A DNA stretch of 64,000 nt, from positions 62,001-126,000 of the forward strand of contig JAVYNU010000001.1 in assembly GCA_038735125.1 (NCBI GenBank), in the 5' to 3' direction. Positions 8,593 to 17,545 of the stretch are shown here, in pieces (position 1 is the first letter of the stretch; the number at the start of each line of letters is the position of its first letter). The translations under genes and the position numbers were made by a program. The stretch is from Ignisphaera sp. Lineage in GTDB: Archaea; Thermoproteota; Thermoprotei_A; Sulfolobales; Ignisphaeraceae. Under the pieces are notes generated by a model. That model was given only the letters and a program-made list of their open reading frames with translations. It ran no database searches and was not told the origin of the DNA.

Positions 8593-9696
8593 TCAATGGC
8601 TATGCAGGTACCTGTCATAGACTCTGCTAAGAATGCCCCCAATAACTGCTGCAACGATATCGTCTGTCATAGGTGGTAGACTCCCTAGCTTCACAAGGAT
8701 TCCCTCCTCTTTCAGCCTTTCTATCCAATAGTATGCTAGAAGCCCTTTGAACCCATTTATGTACTCTGCAATTGCTTTGCCTATAAGCTCATCAGCTATA
8801 ATTTTGGGCGTGTCAGCCCTATACTCCTCCTCGCTAATACCTGGAAAGAGATTTAGCGCCATCAGCATCTCGACCAATCTAGCGCCCCTCACAACCATGC
8901 AGATATTTGGGTCTTTGAAAACATCTTCAAATTCTCTCCTAAGAATCTTCTCCACCTCACTCGAGCTAAGCATTGGTATCGGAGCTTTGCTGTAGGCCTT
9001 TAACGCCATCTCCAGTATCTCGTCGAGCGATTGCAACCCAATGCTATTCACAAAATATTTGATGCAGTTTGTGCCTACCAGGAACTTCGACAAAGCTTTT
9101 AGAGTAGCTATAGCAGCTGAGAGACCGACATCGGTTGCTATACCACTGAATCTTTCATTACCCCAGGCAGCTGCAACCATTGTTGCATCAGATGCTGTTC
9201 CTATCGAGGGGGATGTTAAACACATTGGACCTGCCAAACCCATTACCAACCCCTTTACCTCAGACACCAGCCTGTAGAGATCTAGTAGACCAACTTCATC
9301 AAGAGGCTTATTGACAATGACAGCAATATTTATGGTGCCAACCCCTATTGTTTTGCTCGAGTTGCTCGCCTCTATGCACGATGGCTTGTCGACTCCGAAG
9401 GTCACATAGGCCTCTGCCACAACATCTCTAAACATGTGAGTTGCATGCCCATAACTCCTTACATCAACTGCTGTAAGGAATATTGTAGTCTTTTCATAGT
9501 CTATGCCAATAGATTTTGCAATGTTCTTGCAGTAACCGTCTAGATCAACATATTCAAAATCCTTTGGAACTCTTCTAAACACTATATATCTAACATCCTT
9601 GTATATCTTTGGACATCCAGCAGTCGATAAGACCTTGTATTCATTCTCCAGATCAATGACCAGGGTATCACTGTTCTTCATAAAAGTCTTAGCCAT
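8593..9696 (-). CDS. cbiS: CbiS: adenosylcobinamide amidohydrolase fused to alpha-ribazole-phosphate phosphatase
   Basis: A 367-residue two-domain protein. The N-terminal ~230 residues resemble CbiZ (VLSTAGCP; FLTAVDVRSYGHA; INIAVIVNKPLDEVGLLDLYR; TDVGLSAAIATLK), which cleaves the aminopropanol side chain to give cobyric acid. The C-terminal ~110 residues resemble the PgpA-like phosphatase CobZ (a GISEEEYRADTP region and GSLPPMTDDIVAAVIGGIL). The same fusion was characterised in Methanopyrus kandleri as the bifunctional CbiS. It permits remodelling of imported corrinoids and dephosphorylation of alpha-ribazole phosphate. It starts two bases after cobT ends and overlaps the cobY frame. Confidence 0.93.
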   Translation of the reverse strand: MAKTFMKNSDTLVIDLENEYKVLSTAGCPKIYKDVRYIVFRRVPKDFEYVDLDGYCKNIAKSIGIDYEKTTIFLTAVDVRSYGHATHMFRDVVAEAYVTFGVDKPSCIEASNSSKTIGVGTINIAVIVNKPLDEVGLLDLYRLVSEVKGLVMGLAGPMCLTSPSIGTASDATMVAAAWGNERFSGIATDVGLSAAIATLKALSKFLVGTNCIKYFVNSIGLQSLDEILEMALKAYSKAPIPMLSSSEVEKILRREFEDVFKDPNICMVVRGARLVEMLMALNLFPGISEEEYRADTPKIIADELIGKAIAEYINGFKGLLAYYWIERLKEEGILVKLGSLPPMTDDIVAAVIGGILSRVYDRYLHSH

Positions 9697-9698
9697 GG

Positions 9699-10808
9699 CT
9701 ATCCCATCTTCACAATTCTCTTATACTCTCTATACACACTATGCTTAAGCTCATCGATGTTAACACCTTTTAGAAGAGCTAAAAGCGATGTGCCTCCAGC
9801 CCCAACACCCTCTTTAACAAATCCATCTTCATATGCTTTAAGCCCGCTGAATGGGGCATCGGTGAAGTCTAGCTCAACATAGGCGAAGGTTGTATTTGGC
9901 GCCACCATCTTTATGAACTTAAGCATTTCAATTCCCTTGTCACTGTATATCCATTTTGTGGTGGCTAAAACAAGTCTCTGCTCATCAAATCCAGGCTCTA
10001 CGGCTTTCATCAAAGCGAGTGTTGCGAGCATTTGGGTTCCCCCAGCGAGGATCACAGTTGCTCTGGATTTCAGTGCCCCAAGGGCTAGACCGGCTATGGA
10101 TATGTGGACAGGGTCTCCAACAACATCATTTACTTTGAAGGGGTCTTCAGATTGTCCAAGCCTCTTCAGAGCCTCTTCAACAACAGCTTTTTTAATTGCA
10201 AGCGGATTCTCTTTTGCAGAGCTGCTGACAATGTTGTAGGCGTTGTATCCAAGCCCTTGCAGAATGGATAGAGCGGTTGTTGTTCCACTTGGAATGCTCT
10301 CCCCAATTAGCACCACATTGGCTATAGAGCCTATTGTTCTACCTATCAGCGCCGCCTCATCGAATATTCTTCTCGATGTTCCATGGGGTAGTGCATTCTC
10401 TTTATCTATTCTCCCACCAACACAACCACTCGAAAGGCTTATCAAAGGTATTTTAGGCTTTACATAAGAGCCTGCATCAACAACCATGAAAGGTGTTTGA
10501 GAAAGCTGTAATGCTGTTCTCGTTATTATAGCTGGCGTTGGTATGCCTGTGGGGGTTGTTGGTATAGCTTCTACAGATATGGGCTTCCCGAAATAGAGAT
10601 ACTCCACATCGAGAGCAGGTGTGAACAGCGTAGCGATAATCATGGAGCCTGCTAGCGATATGTTCGGAATTGTCGAGGTCATTGTGGATCCTATAACGTA
10701 TAGCGCAATTGAAGATCCTTGGGAAGCGGAGATGCCTTCCAATGACCCTTGTACAACCTTGGCCCCTCTAACCATATACATCACACAAAGGATCTCGGCT
10801 ATATACAC
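9699..10808 (-). CDS. cobT: Nicotinate-nucleotide:base phosphoribosyltransferase, archaeal UPF0284 type
   Basis: A 369-residue protein of the archaeal CobT-like family UPF0284, which activates the lower-ligand base by transferring phosphoribose from nicotinate mononucleotide. Characteristic stretches include TTTPTGIPTPAIITRTAL, a conserved SGCVGGRI, IGESIPSGTTTALSILQGLGY and ILAGGTQMLATLAL. The start is GTG; internal Met codons at residues 10 and 12 are alternatives that would match the usual family length better. It starts four bases after btuD ends and is followed by cbiS, which fits its pathway place. Confidence 0.92.
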   Translation of the reverse strand: MYIAEILCVMYMVRGAKVVQGSLEGISASQGSSIALYVIGSTMTSTIPNISLAGSMIIATLFTPALDVEYLYFGKPISVEAIPTTPTGIPTPAIITRTALQLSQTPFMVVDAGSYVKPKIPLISLSSGCVGGRIDKENALPHGTSRRIFDEAALIGRTIGSIANVVLIGESIPSGTTTALSILQGLGYNAYNIVSSSAKENPLAIKKAVVEEALKRLGQSEDPFKVNDVVGDPVHISIAGLALGALKSRATVILAGGTQMLATLALMKAVEPGFDEQRLVLATTKWIYSDKGIEMLKFIKMVAPNTTFAYVELDFTDAPFSGLKAYEDGFVKEGVGAGGTSLLALLKGVNIDELKHSVYREYKRIVKMG

Positions 10809-10812
10809 CTCG

Positions 10813-11625
10813 TTAGTTGTCGCCTTTCACCTCATATCTAAACTCTTTTTCGAGAGGCTCTAAGGGAACGACAATCTTCCTACCATCAACATTTACAATA
10901 GCTATTCTAACACCGTAAACCTTCTCAAGAACATCTTTCTTTAGAACCTCCTCAGGAGTTCCACAGACAACCACCGAACCTCCGTTCATTACTATTATTT
11001 TGTCTGCATATAGAGAAGCTAGGTAAATGTCGTGTATGGCTACAATAGCTACAATGCTACTCCTCTTTACAACGGATTTCACATAGTCTAGAACCTCTAG
11101 CCTATACCTCAAGTCCAGGAAAGCTGAGGGCTCGTCTAGGAGCAGAACCTTGGGTTCTTGGACAAGGGCTCTTGCAATTAAAATCCTCTGTAGCTCGCCA
11201 CTGCTAAGCTGGTCTAGTCTCCTATCAAGGAATTGTTTTATGTTCAGCTGCTCCGAAATCTTTTCAACCATCTCAAGATCTTTGGCTGATATTGAAAAGC
11301 TCAGCATGTTTTGATGTGGGTATCTAGCTGTTAGGAGAAACTCTAGAACTGTTGATGGTATGGATCTAGATATGTGTGGGTCTACATAGGAGAGAATTCT
11401 GCTTATATCTTTTGGCGATAGACTTGAAACAGCCTTTCCATCGATATAAACAACACCTTTTTTAGGTTTGACAATAGATGCTATAGTCTTTAGAAGAGTT
11501 GTTTTACCTGCTCCGTTGGGGCCTATAACAAATGCTAACTCGCCAGAGGATATGGATAGAGTTACTCTATCCAAAGCCTTTGCAGAGTTGTACCAAACCT
11601 CAACATCTTCAACAACTATCTTCAT
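10813..11625 (-). CDS. btuD: Corrinoid/metal-chelate ABC transporter ATP-binding protein (BtuD-like)
   Basis: A 270-residue ATPase of the FecE/BtuD class. Walker A GPNGAGKT is at 35–42, the signature LSSGE at 140–144, and Walker B LLLDEP at 161–166, followed by the switch His in VAIHD. It powers the BtuCD importer. Its ATG overlaps the btuC stop codon (ATGA). Location between btuC and cobT makes corrinoids the likely cargo rather than iron siderophores. Confidence 0.93.
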   Translation of the reverse strand: MKIVVEDVEVWYNSAKALDRVTLSISSGELAFVIGPNGAGKTTLLKTIASIVKPKKGVVYIDGKAVSSLSPKDISRILSYVDPHISRSIPSTVLEFLLTARYPHQNMLSFSISAKDLEMVEKISEQLNIKQFLDRRLDQLSSGELQRILIARALVQEPKVLLLDEPSAFLDLRYRLEVLDYVKSVVKRSSIVAIVAIHDIYLASLYADKIIVMNGGSVVVCGTPEEVLKKDVLEKVYGVRIAIVNVDGRKIVVPLEPLEKEFRYEVKGDN

Positions 11626-12653
11626 TGTCTCATCCTCTTAACAATTAGATATGCAAGAAAGGGGGCTCCAATAATCGATGTTATTACACCAAGGGGTAAT
11701 TCACCAACGGCACCACTATACATGGAAACCAGTCTAACAACTATATCAGCAAGCACCGTCATACTACCACCAACAAGTACTGCTATTGGTATGGAGAATT
11801 TGTGATCAGAGCCTACAAAAAACCTTGCAATATGGGGTGCTGCAAGACCCACAAAACCGACTATACCTATAAAGGCTATTATTATAGCTGTTGACAGGGC
11901 TGCTATACCTGTTGCAATAAGCGCTACAAGTCTTGGGTTAAATCCTAGCTGTTTCGCATATTCATCTCCATATAGATATGTATTCAGCGGCTTAAAGAAG
12001 ACTATTGCTACTATTATCAAAGCTATAATTGGGTACGTCATTAGACCCAAATCTCTTTGAGTTACTGTAGCAGCAGATCCCATTAAGAAGTATACATAAG
12101 GCGTTCTAATAATGTTTTGAACCATGTAAAGCAGGACATGGGAAAGGCCAGAAAAAAGAGAGGCTACAGCTATACCGGCCAAAACCAGGGCTAGGCTATC
12201 GCCACCAGCAAGCTTAGCGAGAGTCACTGTCGCTAGATAACCAATTATCGCACCTGCAAAAGCTATTACAACAAGATTGTACTTGTATACAGTAATCGAT
12301 GGAGAGATCAGAGCTGCTATTGCAATTGCTGTTAGGGCTGATGAAGATAATCCAAATATGTATGGATCTGCAAGAGGGTTTCTGGTAATGGTTTGCATTA
12401 GAAGACCTGCTAGGGAGAGCGCAATGCCGCAAACATACGAGGCTACAGTCCTAGAAACTCTTAGCATCGCAATTACACGTATACTCTCATCCGATTTAAT
12501 CCTAAGAAAAACGACTTTGAAAACCTCTCTGGGATCAAGCATTGATGGTCCTATAGACAAAGAAATCAGCGCCACAACTATGGATATGGCTATAAGCATT
12601 GATAGAGATATTAAAAAGTGTTTGGTTTTCTTTTTGTATAGCTCTAAGGCCAT
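11622..12653 (-). CDS. btuC: Corrinoid ABC transporter permease (BtuC/FecCD family)
   Basis: A 343-residue polytopic permease of the FecCD family with about ten hydrophobic segments. Family motifs include RVSRTVASYVCGIALSLAG, TRNPLADPYIFGLSSSA and the ATPase-contacting GIVGFVGLAAPHIAR near residue 280. It forms the membrane channel of the importer. It begins two bases after the btuF stop and overlaps btuD by four, so the three transporter genes are one translational block. Confidence 0.94.
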   Translation of the reverse strand: MALELYKKKTKHFLISLSMLIAISIVVALISLSIGPSMLDPREVFKVVFLRIKSDESIRVIAMLRVSRTVASYVCGIALSLAGLLMQTITRNPLADPYIFGLSSSALTAIAIAALISPSITVYKYNLVVIAFAGAIIGYLATVTLAKLAGGDSLALVLAGIAVASLFSGLSHVLLYMVQNIIRTPYVYFLMGSAATVTQRDLGLMTYPIIALIIVAIVFFKPLNTYLYGDEYAKQLGFNPRLVALIATGIAALSTAIIIAFIGIVGFVGLAAPHIARFFVGSDHKFSIPIAVLVGGSMTVLADIVVRLVSMYSGAVGELPLGVITSIIGAPFLAYLIVKRMRQ

Positions 12654-12655
12654 CT

Positions 12656-13837
12656 CTAAATAGCCTCTACTAGAGCTTGTTGCTGAATCTCAATATTGTA
12701 TTCCACAGCATCAAATTTCATAGTAGCTATATTGATTATGTCCGCTCTTTGGATTTCTCCAAATATTTCTGGATGTATGAGCTTTGCAAGTATCTCCAGA
12801 GCCTCTGCAATTCTTGGCCCAGGTCTACTGAGAGCATCGTTAGCCTCACCAGTCACTAGATACACCCTACCATTCTTCCAAGCCGATGTATTGACAAGAG
12901 GTGTTTTGGCAACGTCTTCGTAAATTGCTTTTGGATCCATTCCCATTGCTGTAATGATTATTATCTGAGGATCTTCAGATAGTATGTACTCGTAACTTAG
13001 TTGTGGCCATCCACTATAACCGGATGCAATATTACTTCCGCCAGCAACATCTATGAGCCAGCCTATGAATGTATTTCCGCCAGCACTCCACAAACCCCAT
13101 GATGGTGGTCCCGCCAACTGCAAAACCCTAGGCTTCGACACATTAACAAGCTTATTTGCTATTGAATCTATCTTCTGTTGTATCTCATTAACGAGTTCCT
13201 CAGCCTCTGATTCAACACCAAATATCTGTCCAAGTATCATCAGATCTGCATAGATATCATATTGACTTCTTGCAGCATCACATATAAGGAAGAATGTCTT
13301 TATCCTAGCCTCCTCAATCTTTGCTCTAAACACCGTTTCCTGAGGTGTATCGCCTCTACACATAAAGACTACATCAGGTTTTAGAGAAACTATCTTCTCT
13401 ACATCTAGTGTCCACGGACCTCCAACAACCGTGATTTTGCTTTGATTAATTAGTTTTAGAACCTCTGGTGGGTAATTAGAGTAGGAGTCCACTCCAACAA
13501 TCCTATCACCAACTCCTATAGCAAATAGCTCTTCTGTTATGCTAGGAATCGTTGAAACAACCCTCTTTGGAGGTTCATTAAATGTTATTTCTCTTCCCAA
13601 TGCATCAACAATTTTTCTAGGCCATGTCAATTGCAGTGTGTTAACAATTGTTATTGGTAGTGTGGCTGAGGTGGTAAATATTAGCGTTGTTGGTTTTATT
13701 ATAGAGGTGTAGATAGGGGATGTTGAGGTTATAGTGATGGTTGTTGCTGTTTTTGGGAATATGATGTTTGGTACATATCCTATTGCAATACCTATTATCA
13801 ATGCTATTGCAATCAAGGCTATGTATTTTGTTTGCAT
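12656..13837 (-). CDS. btuF: Membrane-anchored corrinoid-binding protein (BtuF-like)
   Basis: A 393-residue extracytoplasmic solute-binding protein. The N-terminal hydrophobic segment (about 5–25) probably anchors it, followed by a Thr/Ile/Ser-rich linker to about residue 70. The helical-backbone metal-receptor fold follows, with PKRVVSTIPSITEELFAIG and VVGGPWTLDVEKIVSLKPD. The Thr-rich linker is typical of crenarchaeal surface-binding proteins. A GGGTGA-like ribosome site lies just before the ATG. It is the first gene of the cobamide run and defines its promoter. Cobamide specificity rests on context. Confidence 0.9.
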   Translation of the reverse strand: MQTKYIALIAIALIIGIAIGYVPNIIFPKTATTITITSTSPIYTSIIKPTTLIFTTSATLPITIVNTLQLTWPRKIVDALGREITFNEPPKRVVSTIPSITEELFAIGVGDRIVGVDSYSNYPPEVLKLINQSKITVVGGPWTLDVEKIVSLKPDVVFMCRGDTPQETVFRAKIEEARIKTFFLICDAARSQYDIYADLMILGQIFGVESEAEELVNEIQQKIDSIANKLVNVSKPRVLQLAGPPSWGLWSAGGNTFIGWLIDVAGGSNIASGYSGWPQLSYEYILSEDPQIIIITAMGMDPKAIYEDVAKTPLVNTSAWKNGRVYLVTGEANDALSRPGPRIAEALEILAKLIHPEIFGEIQRADIINIATMKFDAVEYNIEIQQQALVEAI

Positions 13838-13854
13838 ATGGTCACCCTAGCCAT

Positions 13855-13972
13855 ATAGAGCTCATGCATACAGTTAAAAAGCTTTGTTGGAAACCTGCAA
13901 AGATCACTATACTAAGCTTCATTTTAGCTAAAAACAAAAGACTTATAAAGTTATGTGGCTAGCCTAACCATT
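13855..13972. promoter_or_regulatory. Divergent promoters for the cobamide operon and a second BtuF-like gene
   Basis: On the minus strand a CTTTTTAAC box (complement of 13873–13881) lies about 40 bases before btuF. On the plus strand a CTTATAAAG box (13942–13950) lies about 26 bases before the TTG/GTG start of the next gene, a spacing that fits leaderless transcription. No B12 riboswitch is seen. Both boxes were read by eye. Confidence 0.55.
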
Positions 13973-14775
13973 TGGTGTTGCAACTGAGAATCGTTAGTTT
14001 GTCTCCAGCTGTTACCGAAACCCTTGTGCTCTTGGGGCTTGAGGATGAGATAGTTGGTGTAACACCTTGGTGCAGAATGTACTTGAATAATCCAGTGAGA
14101 AAGGAGATTGCAGGAACGTATCTCCATGTGCCTATCAAGAAGCTTAGGGATCTCAACCCCGATATAGTCTTCCTTCAGTCTAGGGTACACGACAGGATCT
14201 TCAACGATGTTAAGTCTGCTGGGTTCAATGCATATTTAATGCCTTTGCCAACCAATGTCAGTGCTATAATATCGCATATAGTTCTTGATGTGGGTTCAAT
14301 TGTTGGTAGATACTACAAGTCTAGGAGGTTGGTGGAGGAGCTTCTAGCCAAGGTTGTGGAGATATATAGTAGATTTGTTGGGGGAAGGAGGCCAAGGGTA
14401 TATGTCGAGTATCTGTGGCCCGACAAAACATATTCGACAGGAGGTGCACTGACATTCATAGACGACGGTATTTGGATAGCCGGTGGAGAGAACATATTCC
14501 ACAACACGCCAAAGGAGTTCTTCAACCCTAGAGACGAGGATATCGTGGCGAAGAACCCAGACTTGATACTCGTGAATATAGAGCCACCATGGGAATCCCT
14601 AACAGTTGATAAATACAAAGAGATTAGATTGCCGCTATCAGGATCAGATGCGTTCAAGTACAACAGGATTCTACTAGTTAAAGAGACTAGAGATGTTAAT
14701 CTAGCACACTTTGGGCCCTCATTTATATCGACAATAGATTGGTTATCAAAGACGTTAAGACAATACTTGCGCTAG
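13972..14775 (+). CDS. BtuF-like binding protein without signal peptide
   Basis: A 267-residue helical-backbone metal-receptor protein. The very N-terminus is already the domain: RIVSLSPAVTETLVLLGLED, later LRDLNPDIVFLQSRVH and STGGALTFIDDGIWIAGG. There is no signal or membrane segment, and an in-frame stop (TAG at 13960–13962) lies just upstream, so the gene cannot be extended. With the TATA box about 26 bases upstream, the start is TTG 13972 or GTG 13975. It therefore looks cytoplasmic, unlike the divergent btuF. It may bind a corrinoid or metal complex inside the cell; this is inference. The radical SAM gene follows 37 bases later. Confidence 0.85.
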   Translation: MVLQLRIVSLSPAVTETLVLLGLEDEIVGVTPWCRMYLNNPVRKEIAGTYLHVPIKKLRDLNPDIVFLQSRVHDRIFNDVKSAGFNAYLMPLPTNVSAIISHIVLDVGSIVGRYYKSRRLVEELLAKVVEIYSRFVGGRRPRVYVEYLWPDKTYSTGGALTFIDDGIWIAGGENIFHNTPKEFFNPRDEDIVAKNPDLILVNIEPPWESLTVDKYKEIRLPLSGSDAFKYNRILLVKETRDVNLAHFGPSFISTIDWLSKTLRQYLR

Positions 14776-14812
14776 AAGTGGAAGGTAATGAAGTGGATGA
14801 TGTAACTGGGCT

Positions 14813-15634
14813 ATGGATATGGATTCGACAAGCAGTAGCAAGAATATCATGACAAGGGTCTACCACATAACATTCTACGACCATGACAAGTCCGCGTACA
14901 TACAATTCCTTGGATGCAACCTCAACTGCCTAGGCTGTATTAGAAAGAGGTATCTTTGGGATCATCACGTCGAGAACATAGATCAGTTGATGGATGCTAA
15001 GGCAACCGTCAAAACCTTGAGTCTTGGTCAGCTAGAGGATATTTTGAAGAGGGCTGTGGATGTGCTTGGTCTTAGAAGGGTTGTTTTTGGAGGGGGAGAG
15101 CCAACTGCAGATCCGAGCTTCTGCCACATTATCAATATTGCCAATGGGCTGGGGCTCGACATCTCGATTCTCACAAATGGCTACGAATTAGACAAGGTGT
15201 TGAACTGCATACCTCCAAAGACCCTGGTAGAGCTAAGCATAAAAAGCATAGACAAAACAAAATACAGGTTCTATACAGGTGGCGGAGACCTAGACAAGGT
15301 ATTGAGAAACTTTGAGGTGTTGCTCAACAAACAATTCAATGTCGTTGTAGAGACCATACTCATTCCACAATTCAACGATGTTGACGACATCGAGAGACTG
15401 GCTATGTACATAGCTAGTAAAGACCCCGGGATACCCCTCATAATAGATGAATACATACCCGTGCCCCAAACACCGTGGAGCAGACCCAGCAAAGAAAGCT
15501 TGTTAGAGGCATATGGAAAAGCTAGGAAATATCTGCACATAGTTGTAGTCAGGTCATCGTATCCAGAGTTCCACACATCTAGAAAGCTAGGAAATACCCT
15601 GGTCCTCTATCCCTCTCCCAATCAAACCCGCTAG
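14813..15634 (+). CDS. Radical SAM protein, pyruvate-formate-lyase-activase-like
   Basis: A 273-residue radical SAM protein. The cluster motif CNLNCLGC supplies Cys35, Cys39 and Cys42, and the SAM-binding VVFGGGEPTAD follows at about 92–102. It resembles the activating-enzyme branch (PflA-like) in size and in the FLGCNLNC context. The likely start may be the internal Met at residue 13 (MTRVYHITFYDHD). It is co-directional with the signal-less BtuF-like gene. No glycyl-radical enzyme is visible in the window, so the substrate is unknown. Confidence 0.82.
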   Translation: MDMDSTSSSKNIMTRVYHITFYDHDKSAYIQFLGCNLNCLGCIRKRYLWDHHVENIDQLMDAKATVKTLSLGQLEDILKRAVDVLGLRRVVFGGGEPTADPSFCHIINIANGLGLDISILTNGYELDKVLNCIPPKTLVELSIKSIDKTKYRFYTGGGDLDKVLRNFEVLLNKQFNVVVETILIPQFNDVDDIERLAMYIASKDPGIPLIIDEYIPVPQTPWSRPSKESLLEAYGKARKYLHIVVVRSSYPEFHTSRKLGNTLVLYPSPNQTR

Positions 15635-16076
15635 AAACCCATCTCACAAAGCCTTGATATACCCAGCAAACCGTTCCACTAATGAGCAGCACAGCTCTAA
15701 TCATCTAAAACCAATAGGTGAGAAAGACCGTGACTATTTTGGCTGTTAGACTATATAGACGTGCATTACAGATATTGTCCACTACTTTGGAAAAAGAATT
15801 ATATGCGTAATCTTAGCGATGCCTCTCGGTATATGGGGTCTAGGAACTGGTAGTTGTGGATTATGCTCATGTCCTCAAGGTTTTTCAATATATTGTGGAG
15901 TATGCTCGATGATATCACTGTCCCTTCCTTTTCTTCAACATATCTCTTCAAGCCACCCCATGTTTTGATTCCCTCGGCTATTCCTCTGAGGACATATGCA
16001 TATCTCTTCCCCCTTTCTCTCACACTGTTTTGCAACTCTTCTAGAAACACTATATCTTTGTGAAAGTGTTGAGATT

Positions 16077-17176
16077 TTATGTTGGAGGTCTTGTTGTATA
16101 TGTCTGTTCTTTTAGTTTCTTAAGCCCTCTGTACGCTATTATGAATGCGCTTGCTGTGTGTTTGTCCAATCCCTTTTCCTTCATTATCTGTCTATGTGTT
16201 GCACTGCTGCTTGTTCCAGCAGGGTTCACTAGTACGATTGTGAGCCCTAGTTTCAGAGCCTTGAGAACGCCATGCATAATCAACTTTCTCTTCGCAAAGC
16301 TAGCAATTTTGCGGTTGGCATAAGAGCTCTCTGTAAACCTCCTAAACTTTATCTTTGTTAAGTCCTCGAAGACCGCATAGTCTACACCTATTCTTCTACA
16401 CCACTTCAAGGCTTTGCTTAGTGCATTCAACCTTAGCCACCCAGCCTTCTCTCTGGGAAAACCGTGGGAATTAACCTCGCTGTACCAGAAGGTCTTCATA
16501 GCGACTATGCTGGCATTAGCATCTATAACAACGACGTTGACTCTGTCGCTGTTGAAGTCAAGACCAGCTACAAGACCATAGCCAGGGGGTTTAGGTATCC
16601 CAAAGTGTTTGAGGTATAGCCATAGAGGTGCCTCTAGGTGGATATATACCTTTCCATTTCTAAAAGATATTGTTGCCCCATAGCTCTCCTTCCTAGCGTT
16701 AGCTAGCTGAATAAGTTCCTCGACTAGTGGTAGGTACCTCTTCCCAAACCTCGCTCTAAACTCTAGCCACTCTCCATTGTAGTATCTAACTAGTGCCTTA
16801 TCTGTTGAGACAAGCTTTATGTTTAGGTTTCCCCTCCAGCTTACTCCCCCTCTAGATGCTATCCAAATCTTTCTCAATTCTACCTTGCTTTCTTTTGTTC
16901 CCTCAGTTAACAGCGTGGCATACTTGTATGCTGTCTCTCCTAGATACTGCTTGGTAGAATCTTTGCAAGCTCTTTGTATGCCTCTCTCATCGGCACCTCT
17001 CTAAGCACTAGGTTTATTCCATGCTTAACAGCTTGTCTAAAGCGGTATCCAAGTAGACACAGCTTCATGAAGTCCTCTGCCCTCTCGGGAACAAGCCTGC
17101 CGTTTATCGTGACGTATTTGAACTGCTCGACAGCTTCGTCGTCTGTTAGTATCCTAGGAGTCGGGCTTGATGACAA
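16077..17176 (-). pseudogene. TnpB-like RNA-guided nuclease / IS605 OrfB family, frameshifted
   Basis: Two frames together make about 365 residues. The 5' part (17176–16940, TTG start) encodes PERAEDFMKLCLLGYRFRQ and ends ELAKILPSSI. The 3' part, open from about 16945 to 16077, continues KQYLGETAYKYATLL and contains the RuvC-like acidic residues: Asp in GLDFNSDRVNVV, Glu in YAVFEDLTK and Asp in GLDKHTASAF. The usual zinc-finger Cys pairs before the last Asp are missing. The frames differ by one base near 16945, without an obvious slippery heptamer, so inactivation is more likely than programmed frameshifting. Confidence 0.8.
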
Positions 17177-17297
17177 CCACTATCACCTCATGCCCATGCA
17201 GGTGGAGCACCTTATCCTCAACACCCTTGGGTATGTATATACACAACTTCCTCTCACTACACCTACTAACCCTAGCATGAAAAACATATTGCTCCAC
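17154..17297 (-). CDS. Small AbrB-like protein upstream of tnpB
   Basis: A 47-residue ORF with a GTG start, shorter than routine ORF cut-offs. It contains SERKLCIYIPKGVEDKVLHL and ends GHEVIVVVIKPDS, a pattern like the swapped-hairpin AbrB/MazE fold. Its end overlaps the TTG start of tnpB by 23 bases, and the CTTATAAG box lies about 37 bases upstream. It may regulate the element, or may simply be a conserved leader ORF. The fold assignment is tentative. Confidence 0.45.
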   Translation of the reverse strand: MEQYVFHARVSRCSERKLCIYIPKGVEDKVLHLHGHEVIVVVIKPDS

Positions 17298-17360
17298 AGC
17301 AGTACACCACAAAAACAATTTACTCAAAAACTTATAAGCTTATCAGTACCAATTAGTATA

Positions 17361-17545
17361 TGGGATGTGGGGAAGCCGACGAGCGATGAGCAGTTGAGAG
17401 ATAAGGATGAAGCACCCCAAACCCCTCTACATTCGCCGATGGGAGCCTGGCAGAGGAGTGAGGGAGGCTAACTGATGAGACCAGGCTTCCGCAAGCGGGG
17501 GCAGAGGAAGCAATGAGGGATGAAGACCCACATAAAAAGTCAGAC
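17361..17545 (+). ncRNA. Structured RNA-like segment in the TnpB element (copy A)
   Basis: About 185 bases, roughly 80% identical to the segment at 61640–61824 on the opposite strand. A TATA-like CTTATAAG ends about 23 bases before the first GGGATGTGGGGAAGC. GAGCCTGG (17443–17450) pairs with CCAGGCTT (17481–17488). In the other copy the same stem is kept with different wobble pairs. It also has a CCGCAAGCGG hairpin and several GATGA boxes. It is divergent from tnpB, so it is not an obvious TnpB guide RNA, which normally overlaps the tnpB 3' end. Transcription is inferred. Confidence 0.5.

Noticed and set aside
13838-13971. B12 riboswitch upstream of btuF
   Set aside because: The spacer is only about 130 bases, holds two promoters and has none of the B12-box conserved segments; cobalamin riboswitches are bacterial.
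17471-17520. Hammerhead-like CTGATGAG…GGAAA core in the RNA-like copies
   Set aside because: The bases between the two core parts do not form the required stem II, and copy A changes the GAAA element.
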